Assembly: GCF_024699965.1 (NCBI RefSeq)
Contig: NZ_JAJOMZ010000004.1
Location: 2,946,001-3,010,000, forward strand
Origin: Flavobacterium sp. J372
GTDB lineage: Bacteria > Bacteroidota > Bacteroidia > Flavobacteriales > Flavobacteriaceae
Reading direction: 5' to 3'
Length of the DNA stretch: 64,000 nt
Positions 8,977 to 18,271 of this stretch are shown here, piece by piece. The first letter of the stretch is position 1. Every line of letters starts with the position of its first letter. The notes beneath the pieces were generated by a model that saw only the letters and a list, made by a program, of their open reading frames with translations, ran no database searches and was not told the DNA's origin. The position numbers and the translations under genes are program-made.

Positions 8977-11119
8977 AATCCTCTTTACGCAGCACCTGCA
9001 AGGTTTCAAAAACATTGTAGGTGTTATATTATTCATCACATCGCTTCTATTTCCCTGTATAGGTATTTTTGCGCAGGATACTATCCGAACTGCGAGTATG
9101 ATTCCTGCAATAGATTTCAGGAATACGCAACAACTTCAGCCTGTAACCATAAGCAGCTACCACATAAACGACAGCCTGTTGAATGCACCTGCATCAATCA
9201 GCATACTTACCCCGGCCGATTTACAGCGAAATAACCTTAGCGATATCAGCCCGGTGCTGAACACGCTCCCCGGAGTTTTTATGCAGTCGGGTGGTATCAA
9301 CACCAACCGTATCTCTATCCGGGGCATTGGGGCGAGGACACCTTACGGAACCAATAAAATACGCGCTTTCTATGGCAGCATCCCACTTACATCAGGCGAT
9401 AGCGAAACCACTATTGAAGACATTGACCTTGAGGTGATAGGCCAGATTGAGGTGATAAAAGGTCCGCTATCGAGCTTGTATGGTGCAGGACTTGGAGGTG
9501 CTATTTTGCTTACGCCAAAGTTCTCAAACATACTTGGACACAGGGCAGCCATAAGCACTACACACGGTTCCTACGGGCTGATGAAGAACACCATCAATTA
9601 CGGGTTTGCAACTGCAACAGGCAGCCTCAACATCAATTACCATAAGCTGGAAACTGATGGCTGGCGTGAAAACAGCGCCTATAACCGCGAAGGCGTAACG
9701 CTGGCAGGTGAACTTTTCCGAAGGGAGAAAAGCGGGTTGACGTATTTTGGAAACTACACTTACATGAAGGCATTCATCCCGAGCTCAATCGACAAGAATA
9801 CTTTCCAAAATAACCCAAGGGCAGCGGCTTTCACCTGGAAATCGGCCAAAGGTTATGAAGAATATGATTCATGGCTTGCAGGACTGGCGTATGACTGGCA
9901 GCCTGCAACCTGGCTGAAGAATTCAACCTCAGTTTTCATTAATTTGAAGGAGAATTACGAGCCGAGGCCGTTTGACATCCTGAAACAGAATACTACTGCT
10001 TATGGTACACGCACGCAGTTTTTTACCGATACAAATATCTTTGGGATGAAATCACAGTTCATTGCCGGAATCGAATATTTTAAGGATGGGTTTAAAGGGG
10101 GTACACTTGCCAACTTGTACGAAGACAATAACGGCAACGGCAGCCTTGAAGGTGAACAGCTTACAAAAACAGAGCAGGACAGGAACTTCATAAATGCCTT
10201 TGCACAGATGAGGCTGCAACTCGCCCCGAAGTTTGAAATGCAGGCGGGGCTCAACTACAATAAGACGCATTTTTCGCTGGACAATACTTTCCCTGCCCCA
10301 ACATCTTCGGAAAGCTATAGCTATGACGGTATCTGGGCGCCACAGGTTTCGGTGCTGTATAAACCTTCATCATTACATACAATCTACGCATCTGCAAGCC
10401 GGGGGTTTTCTCTGCCTTCCATCGAAGAAACACTTACGGAAAACGGTACTATCAACCCTAATATAAAGCCGGAGAATGGCTATAATTTTGAGATTGGAGG
10501 TAAGTTCTATTTCCTTGACAGAAACCTGTATGCAGAAGTGTCACTTTACCACATGCAGATAAAAGACCTTCTCGTGGCGCAACGCGTGGGTGACGATCAG
10601 TACGTGGGCATCAACGCCGGCGAAACCATCCATCAGGGAATTGAAGCTGCAGTGACCTACAACTGGCAGATTTCCAACAGGATATCGTTGCAGCCTTACG
10701 CGAATGCGAGCATAGGAAAATATGAATTTAAGGAGTTCAACAATAACGGTGTAGATTATTCAGGCAATGACCTTACCGGAGTGCCTGCCAATAAGGTTAC
10801 TGCCGGAGTGACATTTACGGCCTATGGCCTATATCTTTCAGGTGACTACTATTTTGTGGATGATATTCCGCTTAACGATGCCAATTCGGTTTACAGCGAG
10901 TCGTATAACCTGTTGAATATCAAGGCCGGTTACCGTTTTGAACTTTTCCGGAATTTTGTCTCACATATTTCAGCAGGCGTAAACAATGCAGGCAATGCAC
11001 ATTACGCTTCAATGGTGTTAGTAAATGCTACAGGATTCGGCGGTGCGGCGCCACGCTATTATTATCCCGGCCTTCCTGCCAACTATTACGGCAATATTTC
11101 TTTCAGTTACATCTTCTAA
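8930..11119 (+). CDS. TonB-dependent outer-membrane receptor
   Basis: A signal peptide (hydrophobic VILFITSLLFPCIGIFAQ) is followed by a plug domain (about residues 68-200: QLQPVTISSYHINDSLLNAP, LPGVFMQSGG, RISIRGIGAR, IEVIKGPLSSLYGAGLGGAILL). The rest is a 22-strand beta-barrel ending in aromatic SFSYIF. There is no N-terminal carboxypeptidase-like domain. Siderophore- and cobalamin-type receptors have this layout, but the ligand is not evident. The start is uncertain: no in-frame ATG or GTG precedes the signal peptide. The only usual alternative is the TTG at 8930, which lies in repeat sequence. It follows the sorbosone dehydrogenase gene by 16 bases and overlaps the convergent PagL-like gene by four bases. 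Confidence 0.9.
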   Translation: MNFELYSISTKEKSHLILFTQHLQGFKNIVGVILFITSLLFPCIGIFAQDTIRTASMIPAIDFRNTQQLQPVTISSYHINDSLLNAPASISILTPADLQRNNLSDISPVLNTLPGVFMQSGGINTNRISIRGIGARTPYGTNKIRAFYGSIPLTSGDSETTIEDIDLEVIGQIEVIKGPLSSLYGAGLGGAILLTPKFSNILGHRAAISTTHGSYGLMKNTINYGFATATGSLNINYHKLETDGWRENSAYNREGVTLAGELFRREKSGLTYFGNYTYMKAFIPSSIDKNTFQNNPRAAAFTWKSAKGYEEYDSWLAGLAYDWQPATWLKNSTSVFINLKENYEPRPFDILKQNTTAYGTRTQFFTDTNIFGMKSQFIAGIEYFKDGFKGGTLANLYEDNNGNGSLEGEQLTKTEQDRNFINAFAQMRLQLAPKFEMQAGLNYNKTHFSLDNTFPAPTSSESYSYDGIWAPQVSVLYKPSSLHTIYASASRGFSLPSIEETLTENGTINPNIKPENGYNFEIGGKFYFLDRNLYAEVSLYHMQIKDLLVAQRVGDDQYVGINAGETIHQGIEAAVTYNWQISNRISLQPYANASIGKYEFKEFNNNGVDYSGNDLTGVPANKVTAGVTFTAYGLYLSGDYYFVDDIPLNDANSVYSESYNLLNIKAGYRFELFRNFVSHISAGVNNAGNAHYASMVLVNATGFGGAAPRYYYPGLPANYYGNISFSYIF

Positions 11120-11739
11120 AGCGGCACTATTGCGCAAAAAGTAAAATTGTAGGAGTTGAAACCTGCATTGCTGTCCTGCAGCCCACCGTTGGAAACATGG
11201 CGCACGTTCGGCCGGATATCAAGCAGCACTCCGCCAATAGCATAACTTGCGCCAATAGCAAAAACATCGCAAAAGGCAAACCCTTTCGAGAGGCGTTCGG
11301 TTTCAGTATCGGTTATCATAGGGCCAATATTTGCCATAGCGTACATGCTGAAGTTCCTGGTGATATTCCGCCGCACGAAAAACGCCACATTGAGGATATA
11401 TTCACGGATGTCTTTCTGCCTGGTATAAATTTCGCGCTTATACTCATAATCAGGCTCATCAGGTTTTACAAAATACAGGTTTTGGAGTTTGTGCGATGCA
11501 AAATTAATTTCAGGCATAAGGGCTACCTGGTACTGCCATTTTTTGCCGGGGTTGAGCGTGTAATATACCTGCGCCTGCACATAGCTGTTGTCATACGTGT
11601 AATTGCGCTGCTTAAATTCACGGCCGAAACCATAGGCTGCACCCACACTCCACCGTGAAATGGTGTCAGATTGCTGCGCGTGAGACGATATGCAGCAAAA
11701 TGCCAGGAAAAGAAATAGCGTTCTGATAGTGTTTTGCTT
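11116..11739 (-). CDS. PagL-like acyloxyacyl hydrolase / lipid A deacylase family protein, start codon not found
   Basis: The product is a small outer-membrane beta-barrel. Near its C-terminus it carries RHVSNGGLQDSNAGFNS, matching the His-x-Ser-Asn active-site region of lipid A 3-O-deacylase PagL and Bacteroidetes acyloxyacyl hydrolases; the catalytic acid is not obvious. The GTG at 11646 is not the true start. Upstream in frame is a clear signal peptide (KQNTIRTLFLFLAFCCISSH-AQQ). That peptide has no ATG, GTG or TTG before the in-frame TAA preceding codon CCA (11740-11742). Either an ATG was lost (an ATG would be expected where CCA now precedes AAG CAA AAC), a rare ATC at 11727 is used, or a base is wrong. 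A second PagL-like gene lies at 25863. Confidence 0.65.
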   Translation of the reverse strand, partial: KQNTIRTLFLFLAFCCISSHAQQSDTISRWSVGAAYGFGREFKQRNYTYDNSYVQAQVYYTLNPGKKWQYQVALMPEINFASHKLQNLYFVKPDEPDYEYKREIYTRQKDIREYILNVAFFVRRNITRNFSMYAMANIGPMITDTETERLSKGFAFCDVFAIGASYAIGGVLLDIRPNVRHVSNGGLQDSNAGFNSYNFTFCAIVPL

Positions 11740-11801
11740 TGGTTAGCTAAAAATAATCAATCTGCATTACGCTGCAAATTTATATTTTAGCGAAACCGAT
11801 T

Positions 11802-12347
11802 ATGGAAACTGCATTTCAAAAGAAAATAGCCAACAGCACAGCTCACCGCCCTATACGTGATGAAATTTCGGGCATGGTAATAAACGACTTGTCGCTGCTG
11901 CCCGAAATGATGGCCATGGCACTAAATCCGGATGATAAAAATCATTATAAAGCCTGCTGGTCGCTTGAGTTGGTGATGGAAAAAGACATAATGTGGCTGC
12001 GGCCTTATCTGAACGACCTGTGTGAGAGACTGTCTCTTTATAAACACGAAGGAGCGCTGCGTTCTGTCTCTAAAATAACTATGTTTGCTGCAATTGAAGA
12101 GGACAAAATGGATAATTTCCTGACGAGTGCTATGCTGCAAAAAATGACAGAGGCCTGTTTTGACTGGCTCATTGGCAATGCAAAGGTTGCAACAAAGGCA
12201 TATGCCATGAGGGCTTTGTATCTCTTCGGAAAGAAAGAAGAATGGATTTATCCGGAATTGAAAATGATCCTGCAGCAGGATTTCCCTCATCATTCTGCAG
12301 GATATAAGGCCGCTGCAAAGGACATCCTTAAAAAAATAAAGGCGTAA
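11802..12347 (+). CDS. Hypothetical alpha-helical (HEAT-like) protein, 181 residues
   Basis: The protein is soluble, almost all helical, and contains paired-helix stretches typical of HEAT or ARM repeats (YKACWSLELVMEKDIMWLRPYLNDL; ATKAYAMRALYLFGKK). It has no signal peptide. Bacteroidetes homologues of this size are sometimes misannotated as adenylosuccinate lyase, but no lyase signature is seen here. It starts at an ATG and ends 16 bases before the symporter gene, so co-transcription is likely. Function unknown. Confidence 0.7.
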   Translation: METAFQKKIANSTAHRPIRDEISGMVINDLSLLPEMMAMALNPDDKNHYKACWSLELVMEKDIMWLRPYLNDLCERLSLYKHEGALRSVSKITMFAAIEEDKMDNFLTSAMLQKMTEACFDWLIGNAKVATKAYAMRALYLFGKKEEWIYPELKMILQQDFPHHSAGYKAAAKDILKKIKA

Positions 12348-12363
12348 CTTTGAGTAACCTAAA

Positions 12364-13605
12364 ATGCCAAAAATGAGTCCTGAAACTACCATCGAAAAAA
12401 AGCAGGGGCTTATGTTCCGCATTCTTACCAACCTCACTTTCTGGGTACTTATAGCCATTATTGCAGGTATCCTGCTGGGGCATTATGATCCTGAAACAGG
12501 TGTGCAGATGAAGCTGATAGGCGACTGGTTCATCAGCATTATCAAAGTATTCATAGCGCCGATCATCTTTCTGACAATAGTGCTCGGCATCAGCGGCATG
12601 GGCGACCTCAGGAAAGTGGGGCGCATTGGCATTAAGGCATTGATCTACTTTGAAATTGTAACAACTTTTGCATTGGCAATAGGTGTTGCGGTAGCTTACC
12701 TCATCCAGCCGGGAAAAATTGACAAGAGCGGGCTGCAGATGCAGGACCCTTCAAAATACACGGCGAACCCTGCAACCGAATTTAGCTGGATTGACTTCTT
12801 CCTTTCAAATATCACATTACAAGTGTTGCTCGTCGCGATCATTACCGGAATCGCGCTTAATTACTACTGCAAACGCGAACAGGCAGTTCACCTGCTTTAC
12901 AAAGCCTCCAACTTTGTTTTTAAACTGCTAAAATTTGTGATGTACCTGGCGCCGCTGGGAGCATTTGGCGGCATGGCCTACACCGTTGGCAAATTTGGTT
13001 TACACACCCTTATTCCGCTTGGTAAGCTGATGATTACCTTCTATGTTACGATGCTATTGTTCATTTTCCTGGTATTGGGCAGCATCATGCGGTATTACAA
13101 GCTGAGTATCTGGAGCTTTATCAAATACATTAAGGCAGAACTTCTCATTGTTCTGGGCACATCATCATCTGAAGCGGCGTTGCCCAACCTTATGAACAAG
13201 CTGGAGAAAATGGGCTGCAGCAAATCAGTCGTAGGGCTTGTGGTACCAACAGGCTATTCCTTCAACCTCGACGGTACATCTATTTATCTTTCGATGGCTG
13301 TTATATTCCTGGCGCAGCTGTATGATGTGCACCTTACCTGGGGTGAGATAGCCACGATTATAGGCCTGCTTATGGTTACAAGCAAGGGCGCTGCTGGGGT
13401 TACCGGCAGCGGTTTTATTGTGTTAGCATCAACGCTTACCGCCATACATAAAATACCGTTAGAGGGGCTTGCGTTTCTTTTGGGGGTAGATAAATTTATG
13501 AGCGAGGCACGGGCCATTACCAACTTTATAGGCAATGGTGTGGCGACTATCGTAATCTCAAAAACGGAGAAAGAGTTTATCGATGTAGAAACTGCGGAAG
13601 ACTAA
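12364..13605 (+). CDS. Dicarboxylate/amino acid:cation symporter (DAACS family)
   Basis: The 413-residue membrane protein has the full set of glutamate-transporter-fold motifs: the serine-rich hairpin TSSSEAALPNLM (about 270), NLDGTSIYLSMA in helix 7 (about 300), and the hairpin 2 segment GAAGVTGSGFIVLASTL (about 340). It takes up C4-dicarboxylates or acidic amino acids with H+ or Na+ (GltP/DctA type); the substrate cannot be separated by eye. The start is the ATG at 12364, with a second in-frame ATG three codons on. It converges with the MFS gene, with one base between the stop codons. Confidence 0.93.
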   Translation: MPKMSPETTIEKKQGLMFRILTNLTFWVLIAIIAGILLGHYDPETGVQMKLIGDWFISIIKVFIAPIIFLTIVLGISGMGDLRKVGRIGIKALIYFEIVTTFALAIGVAVAYLIQPGKIDKSGLQMQDPSKYTANPATEFSWIDFFLSNITLQVLLVAIITGIALNYYCKREQAVHLLYKASNFVFKLLKFVMYLAPLGAFGGMAYTVGKFGLHTLIPLGKLMITFYVTMLLFIFLVLGSIMRYYKLSIWSFIKYIKAELLIVLGTSSSEAALPNLMNKLEKMGCSKSVVGLVVPTGYSFNLDGTSIYLSMAVIFLAQLYDVHLTWGEIATIIGLLMVTSKGAAGVTGSGFIVLASTLTAIHKIPLEGLAFLLGVDKFMSEARAITNFIGNGVATIVISKTEKEFIDVETAED

Positions 13606-13606
13606 A

Positions 13607-14902
13607 TTACTGTTTCTCATCTTCCCTTTTCGCCTGATCTTCAAAACTGAATTTTCGCAGTTGTGGCGCACTGAAGAAGGTCACCGCTACCACACCCAGC
13701 GTGATGAATCCGCCTGTTACAACAGCCCTTACAGTACCAAGCCAGTGTGCCATAACGCCGCTTTCAAAATCGCCAAGTTCGTTAGATGAGCTTACAAACA
13801 TGGTGTTCACCGCCGCTACCCTGCCGCGCATAGCGTCGGGTGTTACGAGCTGAAGGATAGTACTGCGGATAACCACACTCACGGAATCAAACATACCTGA
13901 GAGCAGCAGCATGGCAAATGAGAGGATAAAGTTGGTAGAAAGCCCGAATATGATAATGCATACCGCAAACCCGCCAACGGCAAAGAACAGCTTGCGCCCC
14001 GGATTGTTGCGCAGTGGTAAAAACGCCAGGATACCAAGTGTAATGAGCGCCCCTATTCCCGGCGCTGAGCGCAATATTCCGAAGCCGACTTCATCTACAT
14101 GCAAAATTTCTTTCTGGTAGACCGGAAGCAGCGCGACTGCCCCGCCAAATAACACCGAAAACATATCGAGCAATTGAGCCCCAAGCAAAGCAGGGGTCTT
14201 AACCACAAACCGTACGCCCTGCGTAAGGCTTTGCAATATGGGTTCTTTTTCCTTTTTGAGAATGGGTTTTCTTTTGATGTAAAATATGGGGATAAGTAGC
14301 AAGACAAGAATAACCAGTACCGTGAACATCCCAGTGATGACTCCGTTAATGGCAATCATAAGCCCTGCGGCAAGCGGGCCGAGTACTCCGCCTGTTTGCA
14401 TGGCAAGGCTGCTCCAGCTGGTGCCATTCGCATAATGCTCTCTGGGCAATATCAGGCCAAACAATGAGAACACCGATGGCCCCATGAACGAGCGTATGGT
14501 GCCACCCACAAAAACTAGTCCGTAAATGAAGTATAATGTCTGTTGTGTGCCGAGGCTGTTATGTGAAAATGGAGTAGTTAATAAAAATAGCGAAAATGCC
14601 AGGACAATATACCCTGCAATGCATAACAGCACCATCTTCCGCTTTTCGTTGAGGTCGACAAAGTGGCCGGATAAGAGCGAAAAACTAAGTGCCGGTATCA
14701 CTTCAGCAAGGCCAACTAAACCCAGGGAAAGCTTATCATTAGTAATATGGTATACCCAGTAAAAAATAATGGTAGACTGCATGTTGAGCGAAAACATGAG
14801 CCCGAACCGCACAGCAAGAAACGCGAGAAACTCCCGAATCTTTAAAACCGGGTTCTTCCCGAAAAAACCACCGGCAACACCGGTATCAGCCTGTTCCATC
14901 AA
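13607..14902 (-). CDS. MFS transporter, downstream of the GH130 gene
   Basis: The 431-residue protein has twelve predicted membrane segments and the drug:H+ antiporter-3 (EntS/MefA-like, MFS_3) flavour, with GHFVDLNEKRKMVLL as motif A between helices 2 and 3. It begins eight bases after the GH130 stop codon in the same direction, so the two probably form an operon. That would fit export or import of a sugar or oligosaccharide handled by the phosphorylase, but DHA3 proteins usually export drugs or siderophores. The substrate is not known. Confidence 0.85.
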   Translation of the reverse strand: MMEQADTGVAGGFFGKNPVLKIREFLAFLAVRFGLMFSLNMQSTIIFYWVYHITNDKLSLGLVGLAEVIPALSFSLLSGHFVDLNEKRKMVLLCIAGYIVLAFSLFLLTTPFSHNSLGTQQTLYFIYGLVFVGGTIRSFMGPSVFSLFGLILPREHYANGTSWSSLAMQTGGVLGPLAAGLMIAINGVITGMFTVLVILVLLLIPIFYIKRKPILKKEKEPILQSLTQGVRFVVKTPALLGAQLLDMFSVLFGGAVALLPVYQKEILHVDEVGFGILRSAPGIGALITLGILAFLPLRNNPGRKLFFAVGGFAVCIIIFGLSTNFILSFAMLLLSGMFDSVSVVIRSTILQLVTPDAMRGRVAAVNTMFVSSSNELGDFESGVMAHWLGTVRAVVTGGFITLGVVAVTFFSAPQLRKFSFEDQAKREDEKQ

Positions 14903-14910
14903 TTCATTAA

Positions 14911-16374
14911 TTATCCGCCATGCCTTAGCCTGTCAAGCAGCGTCTTAAGGTTTACCGTTGCAAAGCCAGAGCTGTGGTCACTAAGGCCATAAGGCAGTAT
15001 AAGCTCGCCATTATGTATTACAGACCCGCAGGAGTACACTACATTCGGCACATAGCCTTCACGCTCATCAGGATTGGGCACAATGAGCGGGTCACGCAGG
15101 CGGCCAATTTCCTTTTCCGGGTTATCAAGGTCGAGCAAAGACGCACCGATACTGTACTTGCGCATATAGCCAACGGCATGCGTTATTACGAGCCATCCGT
15201 ATTCGGTTTCAATTGGCGAACCGCAGTTGCCGATCTGTACAAATTCCCAAGGGTATTCAGGGCACTGAATCTTGATAGGATTTTCCCATTCGTTAATGTT
15301 ATCGCTGTACATAAGGTAGTTATTCCAGCCGTCAATGCGGGAGAGCATAGCGTATTTGCCGTTTATTTTCCTCGGGAACAGCGCCAGGTTCTTGTTTTTT
15401 GCACCGGCACCGTGAAGCGGACTGGTCTTGAACTCGTAAAAATCGGTTGTCTTCAGCAGTTTCGGCATGATATGAATGCCGTCATATGCAGTATAGGTTG
15501 CATAGTAGATGGTTTTGCCGTTATCATCGGTAAACTTCACAAAACGGGCATCTTCAATACCTTTCGATTCAAAATCGCTTATCGGGAAAATTACCCTGTC
15601 ACTAATATCTGTATCTTTTGAGAAGGTAATTCGCCTGTAGCTGTCACTCAACGCCAGCATCAGGTTAAATTGCTTTATCATAGCCTGGTCTGTAGCATCT
15701 TTTTTAGCTTCAAGCACCAAACCTTTCAGCTGATCATAGTCAAAACGGTCTTCCAGCCTGTCAGTAACTGATTTCAGGAATTCCGGATTGATGTCTGCTT
15801 CCTCAGCCTTACGCAAGAACAAACGCTTCTGGTAAATTACGTTATGGATGTTCTCCGCCTCATCAATATAATTCCCGGCAGGTATTACTGTGATATTATT
15901 ATGCCTGTCAATAAGCGCACGACGGAACACTACAGATGACACGTGCCCCTCTCCCACTGCCCTGAAACTTATTATAACACGCAGCTGCCCTTCTTCAAGA
16001 TTGGTCTGGTCAGGATCCGGTACTATCGAAGGATTAAAAAACGCTGCCGACTCAATTGAATATTCATGCGTAAAATAAGCGCCGATAAGCAGCTTTGTAA
16101 AATCGTCAAGCTTGTTATAATCTCCACCCGCTGTCGCAATGTCCTGTTTTACCCTTTCGCAATGCCTGAAAAGTTTTCGCGTGATGTTTCGGTGCCTTTT
16201 TGAGAAATCCTGGAGCATTGGTGAAACAAGCCCAAAGACCTCATCTTTATCCAGTTTCAATATTTTTTTAATAAGTTCTACGGCGCGTTCTTCGCCATTA
16301 AAGAAAAATCGTGCTATTACCCTTTTGGTATCCGGCAATACCTTGGCAGGTTTACGTTCTACGGTTAATCTCAT
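14911..16374 (-). CDS. Glycoside hydrolase family 130 (beta-mannoside phosphorylase-type) protein
   Basis: The start is the ATG at 16374 (MRLTVERKPAKVLPDTKRVI); the open frame extends 37 codons upstream, but that part overlaps the promoter. The 487-residue protein has an N-terminal helical region (about 1-130) and a five-bladed propeller with FNPSIVPDPDQT, RVIISFRAVGEGHVSSVVFR, GIEDARFVKF, YCYTAYDG-like YATYTAYDGI, and GNCGSPIETEYGWLVITH. These are GH130 motifs. GH130 enzymes phosphorolyse or hydrolyse beta-1,2- or beta-1,4-mannosides; the exact linkage is not deducible. It is the first gene of an operon with the MFS transporter. Confidence 0.9.
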   Translation of the reverse strand: MRLTVERKPAKVLPDTKRVIARFFFNGEERAVELIKKILKLDKDEVFGLVSPMLQDFSKRHRNITRKLFRHCERVKQDIATAGGDYNKLDDFTKLLIGAYFTHEYSIESAAFFNPSIVPDPDQTNLEEGQLRVIISFRAVGEGHVSSVVFRRALIDRHNNITVIPAGNYIDEAENIHNVIYQKRLFLRKAEEADINPEFLKSVTDRLEDRFDYDQLKGLVLEAKKDATDQAMIKQFNLMLALSDSYRRITFSKDTDISDRVIFPISDFESKGIEDARFVKFTDDNGKTIYYATYTAYDGIHIMPKLLKTTDFYEFKTSPLHGAGAKNKNLALFPRKINGKYAMLSRIDGWNNYLMYSDNINEWENPIKIQCPEYPWEFVQIGNCGSPIETEYGWLVITHAVGYMRKYSIGASLLDLDNPEKEIGRLRDPLIVPNPDEREGYVPNVVYSCGSVIHNGELILPYGLSDHSSGFATVNLKTLLDRLRHGG

Positions 16375-16422
16375 ATATGTAAAGTCTGTTTCCTGTATAA
16401 GAAAAAGTGAACCTCTAAAATA

Positions 16423-16455
16423 CAAATATAAATCTGGATAATGCCGAAGCACAAA
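16423..16455 (-). promoter_or_regulatory. Promoter of the GH130-MFS operon
   Basis: On the minus strand a -33 TTTG (16452-16455) and a -7 TATATTTG (16423-16430) are separated by 21 bases, the Bacteroidetes sigma-ABfr pattern. The -7 box ends about 48 bases upstream of the chosen ATG. Confidence 0.6.
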
Positions 16456-16542
16456 TGCTAAAATTATGTAAAAACTTACAACCAACTTTCCTCACTAAAA
16501 TAGAAATAGCGAAGCATTTAAAATTATTTTAGATAGCATTAG

Positions 16543-16550
16543 TATCTTTG
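16543..16550 (+). promoter_or_regulatory. -7 box of the purK-purE operon
   Basis: TATCTTTG matches TAnnTTTG and lies 22 bases before the purK ATG. A weak -33 TTTA is at 16517-16520. Confidence 0.55.
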
Positions 16551-16572
16551 GCGTACAAACAACAACACAACA

Positions 16573-17715
16573 ATGAATTATTTTTCTTCAGATTTTGTAC
16601 TGGGCATTTTAGGCGGAGGCCAGCTGGGCAAAATGCTGCTTACAGAAACACGGCGGATGGACATACAAACATACGTGCTTGACCCGAGCGATGAAGCCCC
16701 ATGCCGCGTTGGCTGCGATAAGTTCTTCACCGGCAGCCTCATGGATTTTGACACAGTGTATAACTTTGGCAAACAGGTAAACGTGCTGACCTTTGAGATT
16801 GAGCATGTGAATGTACAAGCGCTTGAAAAGCTTGAAAGTGAAGGTGTTAAAGTTTACCCCTCGCCTGCCACACTCAAACAAATACAAAACAAAGGCACAC
16901 AGAAAGATTTTTATAGAGACAATAATATCCCTACCGCACCGTACAGAAGATTTGAAAGCCTTTCGGAATTGAAGGCCGCAAACATCACTATGCCTTTTGT
17001 TTGGAAAAGCACGCAATTCGGCTACGACGGCAACGGCGTAAAAGTCATCCGCAGCATGGAGAGTTTTGAAGGCCTGCCTGATGTACAGTGCATTGCTGAA
17101 GATATGGTACCGTTTAAGAATGAGCTGGCGGTGATTGTGGCGCGGAATCCATCAGGACAGGTAGCTACGTACCCAGTTGTTGAAATGGAGTTTCACCCTG
17201 AAGCCAACCAGGTTGAGTATGTAATTTGCCCGGCGCGGATTGATGATGCAGTAGCTCAAAAAGCCCGAAACATTGCTTTACAGGTTGGTGAAAGGTTTAA
17301 GCATGTAGGTTTACTCGCAGTTGAAATGTTCCAGACAGAAGATGATGAAATACTGGTGAATGAAGTGGCCCCAAGGCCGCATAACAGCGGGCATTACAGC
17401 ATTGAGGCAAGCTATACGTCGCAATTTGAACAGCATCTTAGGGCGATACTTGATCTGCCTCTTGGCAATACTAAAAGCAAAGTTGCGGGCATTATGGTAA
17501 ACCTTGTAGGCGCTGAAGGTCACAGCGGTAAAGTGGTGTATGAGAACATCGAAAAAATACTGAGCCTCGGCGGTGTGGCTCCGCATATATACGGTAAAAA
17601 AGAAACACGCCCTTTCCGCAAAATGGGCCATGTAACCATAGTGAACAAAGATGTTGACAAGGCACGTAAAATTGCCGAAGAAGTAAAGAATACGATACGG
17701 GTAATAAGCCAATAA
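16573..17715 (+). CDS. purK: 5-(carboxyamino)imidazole ribonucleotide synthase
   Basis: The enzyme uses ATP and bicarbonate to carboxylate AIR to N5-CAIR in de novo purine synthesis. The 380-residue ATP-grasp protein starts MNYFSSDFVLGILGGGQLGKM and has the expected N-terminal LGGGQLGKM loop, VWKSTQFGYDGNGVKV, the metal site VNEVAPRPHNSGHYS and the C-terminal FRKMGHVT. It is followed by purE 67 bases downstream. Confidence 0.96.
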   Translation: MNYFSSDFVLGILGGGQLGKMLLTETRRMDIQTYVLDPSDEAPCRVGCDKFFTGSLMDFDTVYNFGKQVNVLTFEIEHVNVQALEKLESEGVKVYPSPATLKQIQNKGTQKDFYRDNNIPTAPYRRFESLSELKAANITMPFVWKSTQFGYDGNGVKVIRSMESFEGLPDVQCIAEDMVPFKNELAVIVARNPSGQVATYPVVEMEFHPEANQVEYVICPARIDDAVAQKARNIALQVGERFKHVGLLAVEMFQTEDDEILVNEVAPRPHNSGHYSIEASYTSQFEQHLRAILDLPLGNTKSKVAGIMVNLVGAEGHSGKVVYENIEKILSLGGVAPHIYGKKETRPFRKMGHVTIVNKDVDKARKIAEEVKNTIRVISQ

Positions 17716-17782
17716 GTTTACAGTCGCAGTCACAGGAGGCAATTTTGAAAAACTACAAACCACAAACAATAAACTTACAAGC

Positions 17783-18271
17783 ATGAAAGTAGCAATAATA
17801 ATGGGCAGCATCAGCGATATGCCGGTTATGCAGGATGCCATAGATATATTAAAAGAATTTGGGATTGATACTGAAGTAGACATAATTTCGGCTCATCGTA
17901 CGCCCGAAAAACTATTCGAATTCAGCAAAGATGCGCATACCCGTGGAATATCGGTGATTATAGCAGGTGCCGGTGGTGCAGCGCACCTTTCCGGTATGGT
18001 GGCATCAATGTCTCCCCTGCCGGTAATTGGCGTACCGGTAAAATCAAGTAACTCTATTGACGGGTGGGACAGCGTGCTTTCTATCCTCCAGATGCCGGGC
18101 GGCGTGCCTGTTGCTACAGTTGCGCTTAACGGTGCCAAAAACGCAGGCATACTGGCAGCACAGATAATCGGGAGCCATGACAAAGGCGTCCTAATGAAAA
18201 TAATAGCTTACAAGCACAGCCTTCGCGAAGCGGTAAATAAGGCATCGGATGATTTGAAGAGCAGAAGCTGA
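17783..18271 (+). CDS. purE: N5-CAIR mutase (class I PurE)
   Basis: The enzyme converts N5-CAIR made by PurK to CAIR. The 162-residue protein begins MKVAIIMGSISDMPVMQDA, with SAHRTPEKLF, AGAGGAAHLSGMVAS and the active-site loop GVPVKSSNSIDGWDSVLSILQMPGGVPVATVA. It is complete. Its stop codon TGA shares one base with the ATG of the following lipoprotein gene, implying translational coupling. Confidence 0.96.
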   Translation: MKVAIIMGSISDMPVMQDAIDILKEFGIDTEVDIISAHRTPEKLFEFSKDAHTRGISVIIAGAGGAAHLSGMVASMSPLPVIGVPVKSSNSIDGWDSVLSILQMPGGVPVATVALNGAKNAGILAAQIIGSHDKGVLMKIIAYKHSLREAVNKASDDLKSRS

